Of a stretch of DNA of 64,000 nt, positions 25,114 through 33,430 are shown one piece after another. A program made the position numbers and the translations under genes. Source of the DNA: Achromobacter spanius. GTDB taxonomy: Bacteria > Pseudomonadota > Gammaproteobacteria > Burkholderiales > Burkholderiaceae_B. The stretch's first letter is position 1. Each line of letters begins with the position of its first letter. The stretch lies in contig NZ_CP034689.1 in the NCBI RefSeq assembly GCF_003994415.1, positions 3,534,001-3,598,000 on the forward strand, given 5' to 3'. The notes under the pieces were generated by a model, which searched no databases, was not told where the DNA came from, and saw only the letters and a list, made by a program, of their open reading frames with translations.

Positions 25114-26108
25114 AGTTTGCGCGCCTCTTGCCAGGACAGATCAACGATGCTGGACACGTCGTACGGCTTGCCGTCGCGGGTCTTCAGCGAACCTTGGGCT
25201 TGCAGGATGTCCGCAATTTCCTGCATGCGGGCCGTGTCCTTCTCCGTCAGCTTGGGCGTGAACACCTGCGTGCTGATGGCTTCGGCGATCACCGTTTCAC
25301 GCGGCAATTCGCCGCGCTTGAGCGTCTTCAAGGTGGGTTCGGCGATGAAGTAGGACGCGATCAGCTTGGACGCCTGCGCGGGTTCTTTCTGCAGCAGCGT
25401 GATGGCCTGGTTTTGCGCGTCCAGCGCCTTCCAGACATCGTCCTTGCGCTTGGCCAGCGTTTCACCCGAGGTAATCACGACCATGCACGGGAACGGCCAG
25501 GCCTGACCCACTTCGTAGATCTGCTTGACCGGCGCCACCAACTGCGCAATGCGGTCATAGGGTTCGAACAGGAAGGCCGCGTCCACGCGCTTGCCCACCA
25601 GCGACTGCACGGCAACGGCCGGGCTCACGCCCATGATGTTGACGTCGTCGGCGTTCAGCTTGCCTTGCTTGAGCACCACGCCCTTCAAGACTACGTCCGC
25701 GGTGCTGCCTTCGGCTTGCGAGGCCAGCGTCTTGCCCTTCAAACCGGCGATGTCCTGGATGCCGGAATCGTCACGCACGACCAGCGAGTGATAGCCCTGC
25801 TGTGCGCCGCCCACCACTTTCAGGTCTGCACCCTTCGAGGCCCACGCCACGGCGTTGGTAAAGCCCAGCACGCCGATATCCAGCTGACCACCGACAATCG
25901 CCTTGATCAGGTCAGTGCCCGACTTGAATTCGATCAGTTCGGAATCCAGGCCGGCCTTTTGATAGAAGCCGCCCTCTTGGGCCACGATCGCTTGCGCGTC
26001 GTCCATCACCCGCAGATAGCCCACGCGGAACTTTTCGGCGGCCATTGCAGGGGCCGCGGCCAGCAGCGCGGCCGCCAGCGGCAGGGAAAGCCATTGCTTG
26101 AATTTCAT
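25110..26108 (-). CDS. ABC transporter substrate-binding protein, SsuA/TauA/NrtA type
   Basis: 332 residues with a Sec signal peptide (MKFKQWLSLPLAAALLAAA...AMAAEKF). The mature protein has the aliphatic-sulfonate/taurine-binding pattern (FRVGYLRVMDDAQAIVAQEGGFYQKAGLDSELIEFKSGTDLIKAI). GGAG precedes the ATG. It delivers ligand to the downstream permease. Taurine, an alkanesulfonate or a nitrogen compound are all possible; no desulfonating enzyme is nearby to decide. Confidence 0.88.
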   Translation of the reverse strand: MKFKQWLSLPLAAALLAAAPAMAAEKFRVGYLRVMDDAQAIVAQEGGFYQKAGLDSELIEFKSGTDLIKAIVGGQLDIGVLGFTNAVAWASKGADLKVVGGAQQGYHSLVVRDDSGIQDIAGLKGKTLASQAEGSTADVVLKGVVLKQGKLNADDVNIMGVSPAVAVQSLVGKRVDAAFLFEPYDRIAQLVAPVKQIYEVGQAWPFPCMVVITSGETLAKRKDDVWKALDAQNQAITLLQKEPAQASKLIASYFIAEPTLKTLKRGELPRETVIAEAISTQVFTPKLTEKDTARMQEIADILQAQGSLKTRDGKPYDVSSIVDLSWQEARKL

Positions 26109-26181
26109 CAGAGGAACTCCAGGGGATACAAGGTTGGCAATGCGCGAACGCCGCCACAAATGAGGAATACGGGGAATGGGA

Positions 26182-26952
26182 TCAGGCGGCCAAGGCCATG
26201 TCGGCGTCGGCGTGCGAGCCGTCCACCGCAATGCCCAGCAGTCGCAGGATCTCGCGTTTTTCAGCGGCCAGATCCGTCAGGTCGTGCGTCTTGACGCGAT
26301 TGGCCAGGTTGAATTCGCGCAACACGCGCGCCGGGCGGGGGCTGAAGACCACGATGCGGTCGGCCAGAAACAGGGCCTCGTCAACGTCGTGGGTCACGAG
26401 CAAGACCGTGGGCTTTTCCTGAGCAATCAGTTGACGCAGCACGTCTTGCAGGCTCAGCCGGGTCAGCGCATCAAGCGCGCCGAAGGGTTCGTCCATCAGC
26501 ATCGTCTTGGGCTGCGCGATGAACGCACGCGCAAGCGCCGCGCGTTGCCGCATGCCACCGGACACCTGATGCGGATAGTAGTGTTCAAAACCGGCCAGGC
26601 TGACACGCGCCAGCCACTGGCGGGCCGCCTCGCGGGCAGGCTTTTTGCCGACGTTCTGGAATTCCAGCGCCAGCGCCACGTTGTCTTCCAGCGTCAGCCA
26701 GGGATACAGCGCATGTTCCTGGAACACCAGCGTGCGGCTGGGATGCGGACCGGCCACGGGCTTACCGTCGGCCAGAACGCTGCCCTGCGTGGGTTTTTCC
26801 AGGCCCGCCGCCAGATGCAGCAGCGTGGACTTGCCGCAGCCGGACGGGCCGACCAGGGCGACGAGCTCACCGCTCTTGAATTCGCTGGTGAAGCCATCCA
26901 CCACGGGCAGGTCGCCGAAGTGCTTGTGGACGTGATCGAAGTTCAGGTTCAT
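26182..26952 (-). CDS. ABC transporter ATP-binding protein, SsuB/TauB type
   Basis: 256 residues with Walker A GPSGCGKST, the Q-loop in LVFQEHALYP, signature SGGMRQRAALARAF, Walker B TMLMDEPFGALD and H-loop THDVDEA. It heads the operon ATPase - binding protein - permease - second binding protein. The 238-bp region upstream contains an AT-rich stretch (27000-27060) likely to hold its promoter. Confidence 0.92.
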   Translation of the reverse strand: MNLNFDHVHKHFGDLPVVDGFTSEFKSGELVALVGPSGCGKSTLLHLAAGLEKPTQGSVLADGKPVAGPHPSRTLVFQEHALYPWLTLEDNVALALEFQNVGKKPAREAARQWLARVSLAGFEHYYPHQVSGGMRQRAALARAFIAQPKTMLMDEPFGALDALTRLSLQDVLRQLIAQEKPTVLLVTHDVDEALFLADRIVVFSPRPARVLREFNLANRVKTHDLTDLAAEKREILRLLGIAVDGSHADADMALAA

Positions 26953-27136
26953 AGGACGAATCTTGGCCGGGCATGAAAACGAGGCTCCAATCTAACAATC
27001 CGTTATATGAACTCAAACAATCGATATTGAATGTCTTTAAAGCTAGTAGTTATATAAGACCCTGATGCGAGGCCCAGGCTTGTAAGACACAAGCCGCCAG
27101 CCCTGCCCGGCCGGATGTTGGCCAGGCCAAAAACAA

Positions 27137-27164
27137 CACGGCGCGCCACCAAGGGCGCGCCGTG
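27137..27164 (-). terminator. Rho-independent terminator of the ABC-F gene
   Basis: CACGGCGCGCC and GGCGCGCCGTG form a perfect 11-bp stem with a 6-nt loop, followed on the minus strand by TTGTTTTTGG. It is 27 bp past the ABC-F stop. Confidence 0.88.
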
Positions 27165-27190
27165 CTTGACCTGTAGCCACTGAAGGGGCG

Positions 27191-28795
27191 TCAGGCTTCG
27201 ATGCCGCGCGATTCCAGATAGTCTTCGTAGCCGCCGCGGTAGTCGATGATCTCGCCCGACGGCAGGATTTCGATCACGCGGGTGGCCAGGCCGGACACGA
27301 ATTCGCGGTCATGCGACACGAACACCAGCGTGCCTTCGTACTTTTCCAAGGCGAACTGAAGCGATTCGATCGATTCCATGTCCAGGTGGTTGGTGGGCTC
27401 GTCAAGCAGCATGACGTTGTGCCGGCCCAGCATCAGGCGGCCGAAGGTCATGCGGTTCTTTTCGCCGCCGGACAGCACCTTGGGCGCCTTGGGCAGGTCA
27501 TCCGCCGAGAACAGCAGGCGGCCCAGCACCGAGCGGATCGACTGGTCATCGTCGCCCGGTTGGCGGTGGTCGCCCATCCAGTCCAGCAGGTTGATGTCGG
27601 TTTGCAGGAATTGGTCGGAGACGTCCTGCGACATATAGCCCAGGTCGGCGTTTTCAGACCATTTCACCGAGCCCGAATCCGGCTGCAGCTCAGTGGCCAG
27701 CAAACGCAACAAGGTCGTCTTGCCCACGCCGTTGGCGCCGATGATGGCGATCTTTTCGCCGGCATCGACCATGGCCGAGAAATTGGTGATGACGGGCGCG
27801 TCGTAAGCCTTGGTCAGGTTTTCGACCGTGACCGCCAGGCGGTGCATGACCTTGTTCTGTTCAAAGCGGATGTACGGGTTCTGGCGCGACGACGGCTTGA
27901 CCACGACCTGGTCGGCCTTGATGCGGTCGATCTGCTTCAGGCGCGAGGTGGCCTGGCGCGACTTCGACTTGTTGGCGGCAAAGCGGCGCACGAAGTCTTG
28001 CAGTTCGGCAACCCGTTCCTTGGCCTTGGCGTTGTTGGACACCAGGCGTTCGCGGGCCTGGGTGGAGGCCAGCATGTAGTCGTCGTAGTTGCCCGCGTAG
28101 ATGCGGATTTCACCGTAGTCCACGTCGGCCATGTGCGTGCACACCTGGTTCAGGAAGTGGCGATCGTGGCTGATGATGATCATCGTGCTCTGGTAGCTGT
28201 TGAGCACGTTTTCCAACCAGCGGATGGTGTTGATGTCCAGGTTGTTGGTGGGCTCGTCCAGCAGCAGGACGTCGGGGTTCGAGAACAGCGCTTGTGCCAG
28301 CAGCACGCGCAGCTTCCAGCCCGGGGCCACTTCGCGCATGGGCAGATTGTGCTGGTCCACGGCGATTTCCAAACCCAGCAGCAGTTCGCCAGCGCGCGCT
28401 TCGGCGGTGTAGCCGTCGTACTCGGCGAACTTGGCTTCCAGGTCAGCCGCGCGCATGTAGTCGTCTTCGGTGGCTTCCGGGTTGGCGTAGATGGCGTCGC
28501 GTTCGGACATGGCGGCCCACATCTCGGTGTGGCCCATCATGACGACGTCCAGCACGCGCAGGTCTTCGAACGCGAACTGGTCCTGGCGCAGCTTGCCCAG
28601 GCGCACGCCCGGCTCAAGCGAAACATTACCACCGGAGGCTTCGAGGTCGCCGCCGATGATCTTCATGAACGTAGACTTACCGGACCCATTGGCCCCGATC
28701 AGCCCGTACCGGTTGCCTTCCCCGAACTTGACGCTGACGTTCTCGAAAAGGGGCTTGGGACCGAACTGGATGGTGAGATTGGCTGTGGATATCAC
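27191..28795 (-). CDS. ABC-F family ATPase, YbiT-like
   Basis: 534 residues with two ABC domains (Walker A GANGSGKST and GANGVGKTT; signature SGGEKNRMTFGRL in the second), a linker with charged helices between them, and no membrane segments. ABC-F proteins act on the ribosome during translation. The opening (ISTANLTIQFGPKPLFENVSVKFGEGNRYGLIGANG) is YbiT-like. I start at GTG 28795, where homologues begin; the upstream in-frame ATG has no ribosome site. Confidence 0.9.
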   Translation of the reverse strand: MISTANLTIQFGPKPLFENVSVKFGEGNRYGLIGANGSGKSTFMKIIGGDLEASGGNVSLEPGVRLGKLRQDQFAFEDLRVLDVVMMGHTEMWAAMSERDAIYANPEATEDDYMRAADLEAKFAEYDGYTAEARAGELLLGLEIAVDQHNLPMREVAPGWKLRVLLAQALFSNPDVLLLDEPTNNLDINTIRWLENVLNSYQSTMIIISHDRHFLNQVCTHMADVDYGEIRIYAGNYDDYMLASTQARERLVSNNAKAKERVAELQDFVRRFAANKSKSRQATSRLKQIDRIKADQVVVKPSSRQNPYIRFEQNKVMHRLAVTVENLTKAYDAPVITNFSAMVDAGEKIAIIGANGVGKTTLLRLLATELQPDSGSVKWSENADLGYMSQDVSDQFLQTDINLLDWMGDHRQPGDDDQSIRSVLGRLLFSADDLPKAPKVLSGGEKNRMTFGRLMLGRHNVMLLDEPTNHLDMESIESLQFALEKYEGTLVFVSHDREFVSGLATRVIEILPSGEIIDYRGGYEDYLESRGIEA

Positions 28796-28911
28796 GGTAT
28801 TTTGAGTCTGAAGGCGCCCGAAGACGCATGCGAGGAAACCCAATAGTGTAGCAAATGGGTTTTTCCCGCCTGCGCTCCGCGCGCCTCAGGCTTCGGGCCG
28901 TGCGTACCCGA

Positions 28912-30036
28912 TCAGTGGTGGTGCTCGTCCAGCACCAGGTGGGCCAGGCCCTTCTCGGTGGCGATGCCCACTTTTTGCCCGATGGGCAGCGTGGCCTTGG
29001 TTGCAACATGACCATAGGGCAAGCCGGTGATGACCGGCACCTTGACCGTCTTGCGCAGCCACGCCACGACTTCATGCAGGTCGTAGCCCTTGTCGTGCGG
29101 GGCCAGCTTGTAGTCGGTGAAACGGCCCAGGACAATGGCCTTCTGCTTGGCCAGAATGCCGGCCTGCCACAGTTGGATCAGCATGCGTTCCACGCGGTAC
29201 GGATGTTCGGCGACGTCTTCCAGGAACAGGATGCCGCCACGCACCTTGGGCATGTACGGCGTGCCGATCAGGGACGCCACCATGGCCAGGTTGCCGCCCC
29301 ACAGGATGCCGCGGGCGTCGACCGGGTCGGCGTCTTGGGTCTCGAAGCTCAGGATTTCAAGCTCACCGCGCATGACCTCGCCGAACAGCGCTTCGGTCAG
29401 GTCGTCGACCTTTTTGCCGCCGAAATCCGCCACGGCGGTCGCGCCGGTGTAGCTGACCGCGCCCGTCTTCGCCAGCAGCGCCAGGTTGAATGCCGTGAAG
29501 TCGCTCATGCCCACGAAGCGCTTGCCGCTGTCGGCCATGGCCTTCCAGTCGATTTGGTCCAGCAGGCGGCCCATGCCATAGCCGCCGCGCGTCACCATGA
29601 CGATGGGCAGCTTTTGCTTGATGGCGCGCGCCAGGCTGGCCGCGCGCTGGGCGTCGGTGCCGGCAAAACGTTGATGCTCGGCAAAAGCGGTGCGGTCCAG
29701 GGCGGTCTTGAAGCCCTGCTGCTGCAAGCGCTCGCGCGCCAATTCAACCGTGGCGGGGTCGCGCACGGCCGACGACGGCGAGATCAGATAGATGCCGCGG
29801 GCGTCCGGCATGACCTGCCCTTCGGCGTGATCATGGCTGTGATCGTGGCCGCAGTCTTCGCCGCAGGCAAGCCCGTGATCATGATCGTGGGCGGCGCTTG
29901 CCGTGGCGGCTGCCGTAGTGGCCGCCGGGTTGGCCGCCTTTTTATTAGCCGCCTTATTAGCCGCCGGTGGGGCCGCCTTGCTGGCTGGCCGAGCCGCCTT
30001 GTTGGAGGCGGATTTGGCGGGTTTGCGGGTGCTCAT
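28912..30036 (-). CDS. ldcA: LD-carboxypeptidase (muramoyltetrapeptide carboxypeptidase) with a His-rich N-terminal extension
   Basis: 374 residues. The S66 peptidase core runs from about residue 80: IYLISPSSAVRDP, nucleophile region VMVTRGGYGMGRLLDQIDW, then LFLEDVAEHPYRVERML. It trims the terminal D-Ala of murein tetrapeptides during cell-wall recycling. The first 75 residues are unusual: a Lys/Ala/Pro-rich stretch, then HDHDHGLACGEDCGHDHSHDH (the last part of which looks metal-binding), and the C terminus ends DEHHH. Its ATG overlaps the tadA stop by 4 bp. Confidence 0.85.
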   Translation of the reverse strand: MSTRKPAKSASNKAARPASKAAPPAANKAANKKAANPAATTAAATASAAHDHDHGLACGEDCGHDHSHDHAEGQVMPDARGIYLISPSSAVRDPATVELARERLQQQGFKTALDRTAFAEHQRFAGTDAQRAASLARAIKQKLPIVMVTRGGYGMGRLLDQIDWKAMADSGKRFVGMSDFTAFNLALLAKTGAVSYTGATAVADFGGKKVDDLTEALFGEVMRGELEILSFETQDADPVDARGILWGGNLAMVASLIGTPYMPKVRGGILFLEDVAEHPYRVERMLIQLWQAGILAKQKAIVLGRFTDYKLAPHDKGYDLHEVVAWLRKTVKVPVITGLPYGHVATKATLPIGQKVGIATEKGLAHLVLDEHHH

Positions 30037-30551
30037 GCGATGGATTCCTTGGTGCGGCGTTCACGGAAGAACCGGCGCAGCAGATCGCCGCAAGGTTCCG
30101 CCAGCACGCCGCCGGTGACTGAAGTGTGATGATTGAGTTTGGGCACGGAACCCACGTCCAGCACGCTGCCACAGGCACCGGTCTTGGGGTCGTAGGCGCC
30201 GAACACGACGCGGGCCAGCCGCGCGTGCAGCATGGCGCCGATGCACATCACGCAGGGTTCCAGCGTGACGTATACGGTGATGCCGGGCAGGCGATAGTTT
30301 TCCAGTTGCCGCGCCGCACTGCGCAAGGCGACAATTTCGGCGTGGGCGGTGGGGTCGTGGTCGATGATGGTGCGGTTGTAGCCGCGCCCCAGGATCTCGC
30401 CCTGCGCGGAAACGACCAGGGCGCCCACCGGCACCTCGCCGATGGCGTAGGCGGCCTGGGCTTCTTCAAGCGCCAGCCCGATGTAACGTTCGTCTTCCGC
30501 GGTCCAGGGCGCAACTGCCGTAACCGCCGCCACGGGGCCGGCCTCAACCAC
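30033..30551 (-). CDS. tadA: tRNA-specific adenosine deaminase TadA
   Basis: 172 residues with the zinc deaminase motifs HAEIVAL and PCVMCIGAMLHARLARVVFGAYD. TadA converts A34 of tRNA-Arg(ACG) to inosine. Coupled by short overlaps to the HAD gene upstream and ldcA downstream, forming a three-gene unit. Confidence 0.94.
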   Translation of the reverse strand: MVEAGPVAAVTAVAPWTAEDERYIGLALEEAQAAYAIGEVPVGALVVSAQGEILGRGYNRTIIDHDPTAHAEIVALRSAARQLENYRLPGITVYVTLEPCVMCIGAMLHARLARVVFGAYDPKTGACGSVLDVGSVPKLNHHTSVTGGVLAEPCGDLLRRFFRERRTKESIA

Positions 30552-31392
30552 GGTACACCCGTGATTTCAGCGCGATACGGCCGGCCAGGCTGGTCACGGC
30601 CTCTTCCAGCCATTGGTACAGCTCGGCCTGTTCGTCGTAACGGGCCTGGTTCAGGTTCGACACGCGCCCTTCTTCGATGAAGCCCCAGGCGCGGCTGCGT
30701 TTGTCGCGGTGTTTGGGGTCCCAGACGCCAAAAGCAAAACCGCCGGCGCGCCGGATCAAGGAAAAACACGGGATATCGGTGTAACCGTCGCCCACGAAAA
30801 CCATCTGGTCGAAGGGCACGCGCAAGCGGTCTTCCGGCACCTTGCGGTTGACTTCGAAGGGCTTGTTGCGGAAGTCGCGACCGATGATGCCCTTTTGAAT
30901 GTGGAACAGATACCGTGTCTTGTCGGTAAAGCTGACGATGCGCCGTGGAAAAGCGATGCCGCCATCGTCGCCATAGACGAATTCAGAAGCCCATATTTCG
31001 GTGAATTCGTGGGCAATGGGGGTGGATCGAACCACGTCGCCGATGCCGCTTGAGATCAAGTAGAACTCTAGCTGGACTTGCGGCTGCTCAGCCCGCACCG
31101 CGGCGCGCAGCCGCTGAAACAGGGTCGGCACGCCGTCATGCAGGTCCAGGCGCGCGCCCCAGTCTTTCAGGCGCTGCTGCGTGATGGGCCCATGCGTGCC
31201 CGCCTGCGACAGTTGGATCATCTTGTACAGATAGGCGGGGACGGGGTCCCAGTCCTGCTGGGACAACAGCGGGTCGACTTCGTCCTTCCAGAACGAGGCC
31301 GTGTCCACACCGATGCTCTCCAGGAAACCGGACGTGCTGTCCGAGGCCAGCGTGTCGTCGAAATCGAAAATCAGGGCGATGACGTCGGACAT
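30544..31392 (-). CDS. HAD-superfamily hydrolase
   Basis: 282 residues. HAD motif I is DFDDTLASD, motif II is around LISSGIGDVV, and the C-terminal motifs are in VFVGDGYTDIPCF. It is therefore a phosphatase-type HAD with DxDxT and a large cap between motifs I and II. The substrate is not predictable. I chose the ATG at the conserved MSDVIALIFDFDD. It is first in the HAD-tadA-ldcA unit. Confidence 0.88.
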   Translation of the reverse strand: MSDVIALIFDFDDTLASDSTSGFLESIGVDTASFWKDEVDPLLSQQDWDPVPAYLYKMIQLSQAGTHGPITQQRLKDWGARLDLHDGVPTLFQRLRAAVRAEQPQVQLEFYLISSGIGDVVRSTPIAHEFTEIWASEFVYGDDGGIAFPRRIVSFTDKTRYLFHIQKGIIGRDFRNKPFEVNRKVPEDRLRVPFDQMVFVGDGYTDIPCFSLIRRAGGFAFGVWDPKHRDKRSRAWGFIEEGRVSNLNQARYDEQAELYQWLEEAVTSLAGRIALKSRVYRG

Positions 31393-31566
31393 GGGAAGGT
31401 GCGTGAATGGGGGTGTGACAAGCGCGCAAGCGCGCAACAGCCGCCATTTTGCCTGAATGTGACGGCCGCTGCGCCGTCGGCCGTCGCAAATACGGCGCCG
31501 AAACCCCTTGCGGGGCCGCGGCGCCGTCGTCATGGCCCTTCAGGGCACGCTTGCTATTGGCGGGGG

Positions 31567-32064
31567 TTACTGGCGCATCGGGGCGCCCGTGGTGGCGGGC
31601 GGGGGGGCCATGCCCGGGGCCGGAGCCGCCGGCGGCGGCATGGTGGTGCTGGGCGGCACCGTGCCCGCAGGCACCTGGATCACCGTTTCACGCAAGACGC
31701 CACCGCCCTGCACGCTGCCGCGCACATTGGTGGGCGACGTCATCTGCGTGATGCAATCCTGGCGCGACGTGGCTGGCAGGCGATTGCAACGGTCAAGCAT
31801 GTTCTGCTGATAATCGGCGGTGGAGCCTTCCTTCAAGTTCTGACGGTTGGCTTCCTGGCGGGCAGCGCCCGCTTCGCGCATGCAGGTGGCGCGGTCCTGG
31901 TTGGACTTGCCGCTTTTGCAGTTCGCCACGTCCTGCTCGTATTGGGACTGGATGGCGGCGCGGCCAATCGCATCTGCCGCGTGGACCGCCCCCGCCGCCA
32001 GCATCAAGCCAGCGGCGCAAAGGGATGCCGCAAGGCGTTGGGTATGCATGGGTCGTACGTTCAT
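31567..32064 (-). CDS. Secreted hypothetical protein with a Pro-rich tail
   Basis: 165 residues, start fixed by AAGGAG before the ATG. A signal peptide ends near GAVHAADA. The mature part has four cysteines in a CX-spaced helical pattern (NCKSGKSNQDRATCMREAG, DRCNRLPATSRQDCITQM), suggesting two disulfides. The tail is rich in Pro and Ala and low in complexity. I do not recognise a named family. It stands alone. Confidence 0.75.
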   Translation of the reverse strand: MNVRPMHTQRLAASLCAAGLMLAAGAVHAADAIGRAAIQSQYEQDVANCKSGKSNQDRATCMREAGAARQEANRQNLKEGSTADYQQNMLDRCNRLPATSRQDCITQMTSPTNVRGSVQGGGVLRETVIQVPAGTVPPSTTMPPPAAPAPGMAPPPATTGAPMRQ

Positions 32065-32322
32065 GGCCAGCTCCTTTGAAGAATTGAACTGTAGACGGCA
32101 TGGACCGAACTGGGGCCACGCCGACTGCTTGTAACCACTATCCCACGGCGGCGCGCCAGGCACATGACGAGCGACGTGATTTCGTAAGGTTCCGTATCAA
32201 GCGCCAGATTTGCGACGAAGTCCGCACAGGCGGAAAAACAGGGGCAGTTGCCCCTGTTCGCGAGAAATGCCGCGCTGCGCCATGGTTGGTTACGTTCACA
32301 TGCCGTGTCGCTTGTTACGACC

Positions 32323-32664
32323 TTAGCGCGCGTCCTGGTCGGCGTCGGCCTTGGTCAGGCGCTTGCGATACGTGGCTGCGCGCATCAGCAGCATGGCGGT
32401 AACGGGCGACGAAACGACCAGCAGCAAAATGATGATCACTTCATGGAACACCGGCCGCGCCGACCACGCAGAAAACACCAGGATGGACGACAGCAGCACG
32501 CAGGCGCAACCCAGCGTATTACCCAGCGTAGGCGCGTGGATGCGGGCATAAAAGCTGCGAAAGCGCAGCAGGCCGGCGGAACCAGTCAATGCCAGCAAGC
32601 CGCCCAGCACCATCAGAATGCAGGCCGGAATACCAGCCCACAGGGGAATGTGGGCGTCCATCAT
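32323..32664 (-). CDS. mnhG: Na+/H+ antiporter subunit G (MnhG/PhaG)
   Basis: 113 residues with three hydrophobic helices and the signature GLLRFRSFYARIHAPTLGNTLG. It is the last gene of a six-gene Mnh/Mrp operon. The ATG overlaps the mnhF stop by 4 bp. Required for assembly of the hetero-oligomeric antiporter. Confidence 0.9.
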   Translation of the reverse strand: MMDAHIPLWAGIPACILMVLGGLLALTGSAGLLRFRSFYARIHAPTLGNTLGCACVLLSSILVFSAWSARPVFHEVIIILLLVVSSPVTAMLLMRAATYRKRLTKADADQDAR

Positions 32665-32948
32665 GGTTCGATCACCTCGCCGCGCAAGAGGAAGCGCGCC
32701 ATGGCGGTGGACCCGACAAAGCCGAACAGCGCGATCAGCAAGGCGATGTCGAAATACAGCGACGACCCCGACCGAATGCCGAACACCAGCATCATCAGCA
32801 TGCCGTTGATGTACAGCGTGTCGAGCGCCAGCACGCGATCTTGCGCGGTGGGGCCGCGCAACAGCCGGACGGAGGCAAACACCATGCCCAGCGCAAAACA
32901 CACCATGGCAAAGGACGCTGCCCAATACAGTGCGGTATTCATTGTCAT
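32661..32948 (-). CDS. mnhF: Cation:proton antiporter subunit F (MnhF/PhaF)
   Basis: 95 residues, three membrane helices, with the family pattern RLLRGPTAQDRVLALDTLYINGMLMMLVFGI. Coupled to mnhE and mnhG by short overlaps. Confidence 0.92.
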   Translation of the reverse strand: MTMNTALYWAASFAMVCFALGMVFASVRLLRGPTAQDRVLALDTLYINGMLMMLVFGIRSGSSLYFDIALLIALFGFVGSTAMARFLLRGEVIEP

Positions 32949-33430
32949 TCGAACATCTCCATCAAGGGGCGCTCGTAGCGCTGCTGCACCAGATCGACCC
33001 AGTGTTGTTCATTCTGGAGATCAAGCACGTGCAGCTTCAGGCTGTGGTCCGGCGTCAGATCCACCCAGACGGTGCCGGGCGTGTACGTGACGATGCAGGC
33101 CAACATGGCCAGGCCGTGGGGGTCGCGCATGGTCAACGGTATTTGGATGAAGCCGGGCGAAAAATCATTGCGCCGGGGGTTCAGGATCAGCTTGGCCACC
33201 GCGATGTTGGACCTGAAGATGTCCAGCGAGACATGCAGGAAAAGCGGCACCGCTTTCCACAGATGACGTGGCCGCGCGTGCAGCGGGCGCAAGCGGGATG
33301 CCGCCCACGTAAACCACAGCGCCAACACCGCGCCCAGCGCAATCTGGCCGGCCGACAGGCTTTCGTTCAGCACCAGCCACAAGACAAACAGGAACACCGG
33401 CAGCAACAGGAAGTAAAGACGACGCATCAT
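32945..33430 (-). CDS. mnhE: Na+/H+ antiporter subunit E (MnhE/PhaE)
   Basis: 161 residues: two N-terminal helices and a cytosolic domain with the MnhE motif MLACIVTYTPGTVWVDLTPDHSLKLHVLD. Start overlaps the mnhD stop (ATGA). Confidence 0.92.
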   Translation of the reverse strand: MMRRLYFLLLPVFLFVLWLVLNESLSAGQIALGAVLALWFTWAASRLRPLHARPRHLWKAVPLFLHVSLDIFRSNIAVAKLILNPRRNDFSPGFIQIPLTMRDPHGLAMLACIVTYTPGTVWVDLTPDHSLKLHVLDLQNEQHWVDLVQQRYERPLMEMFE

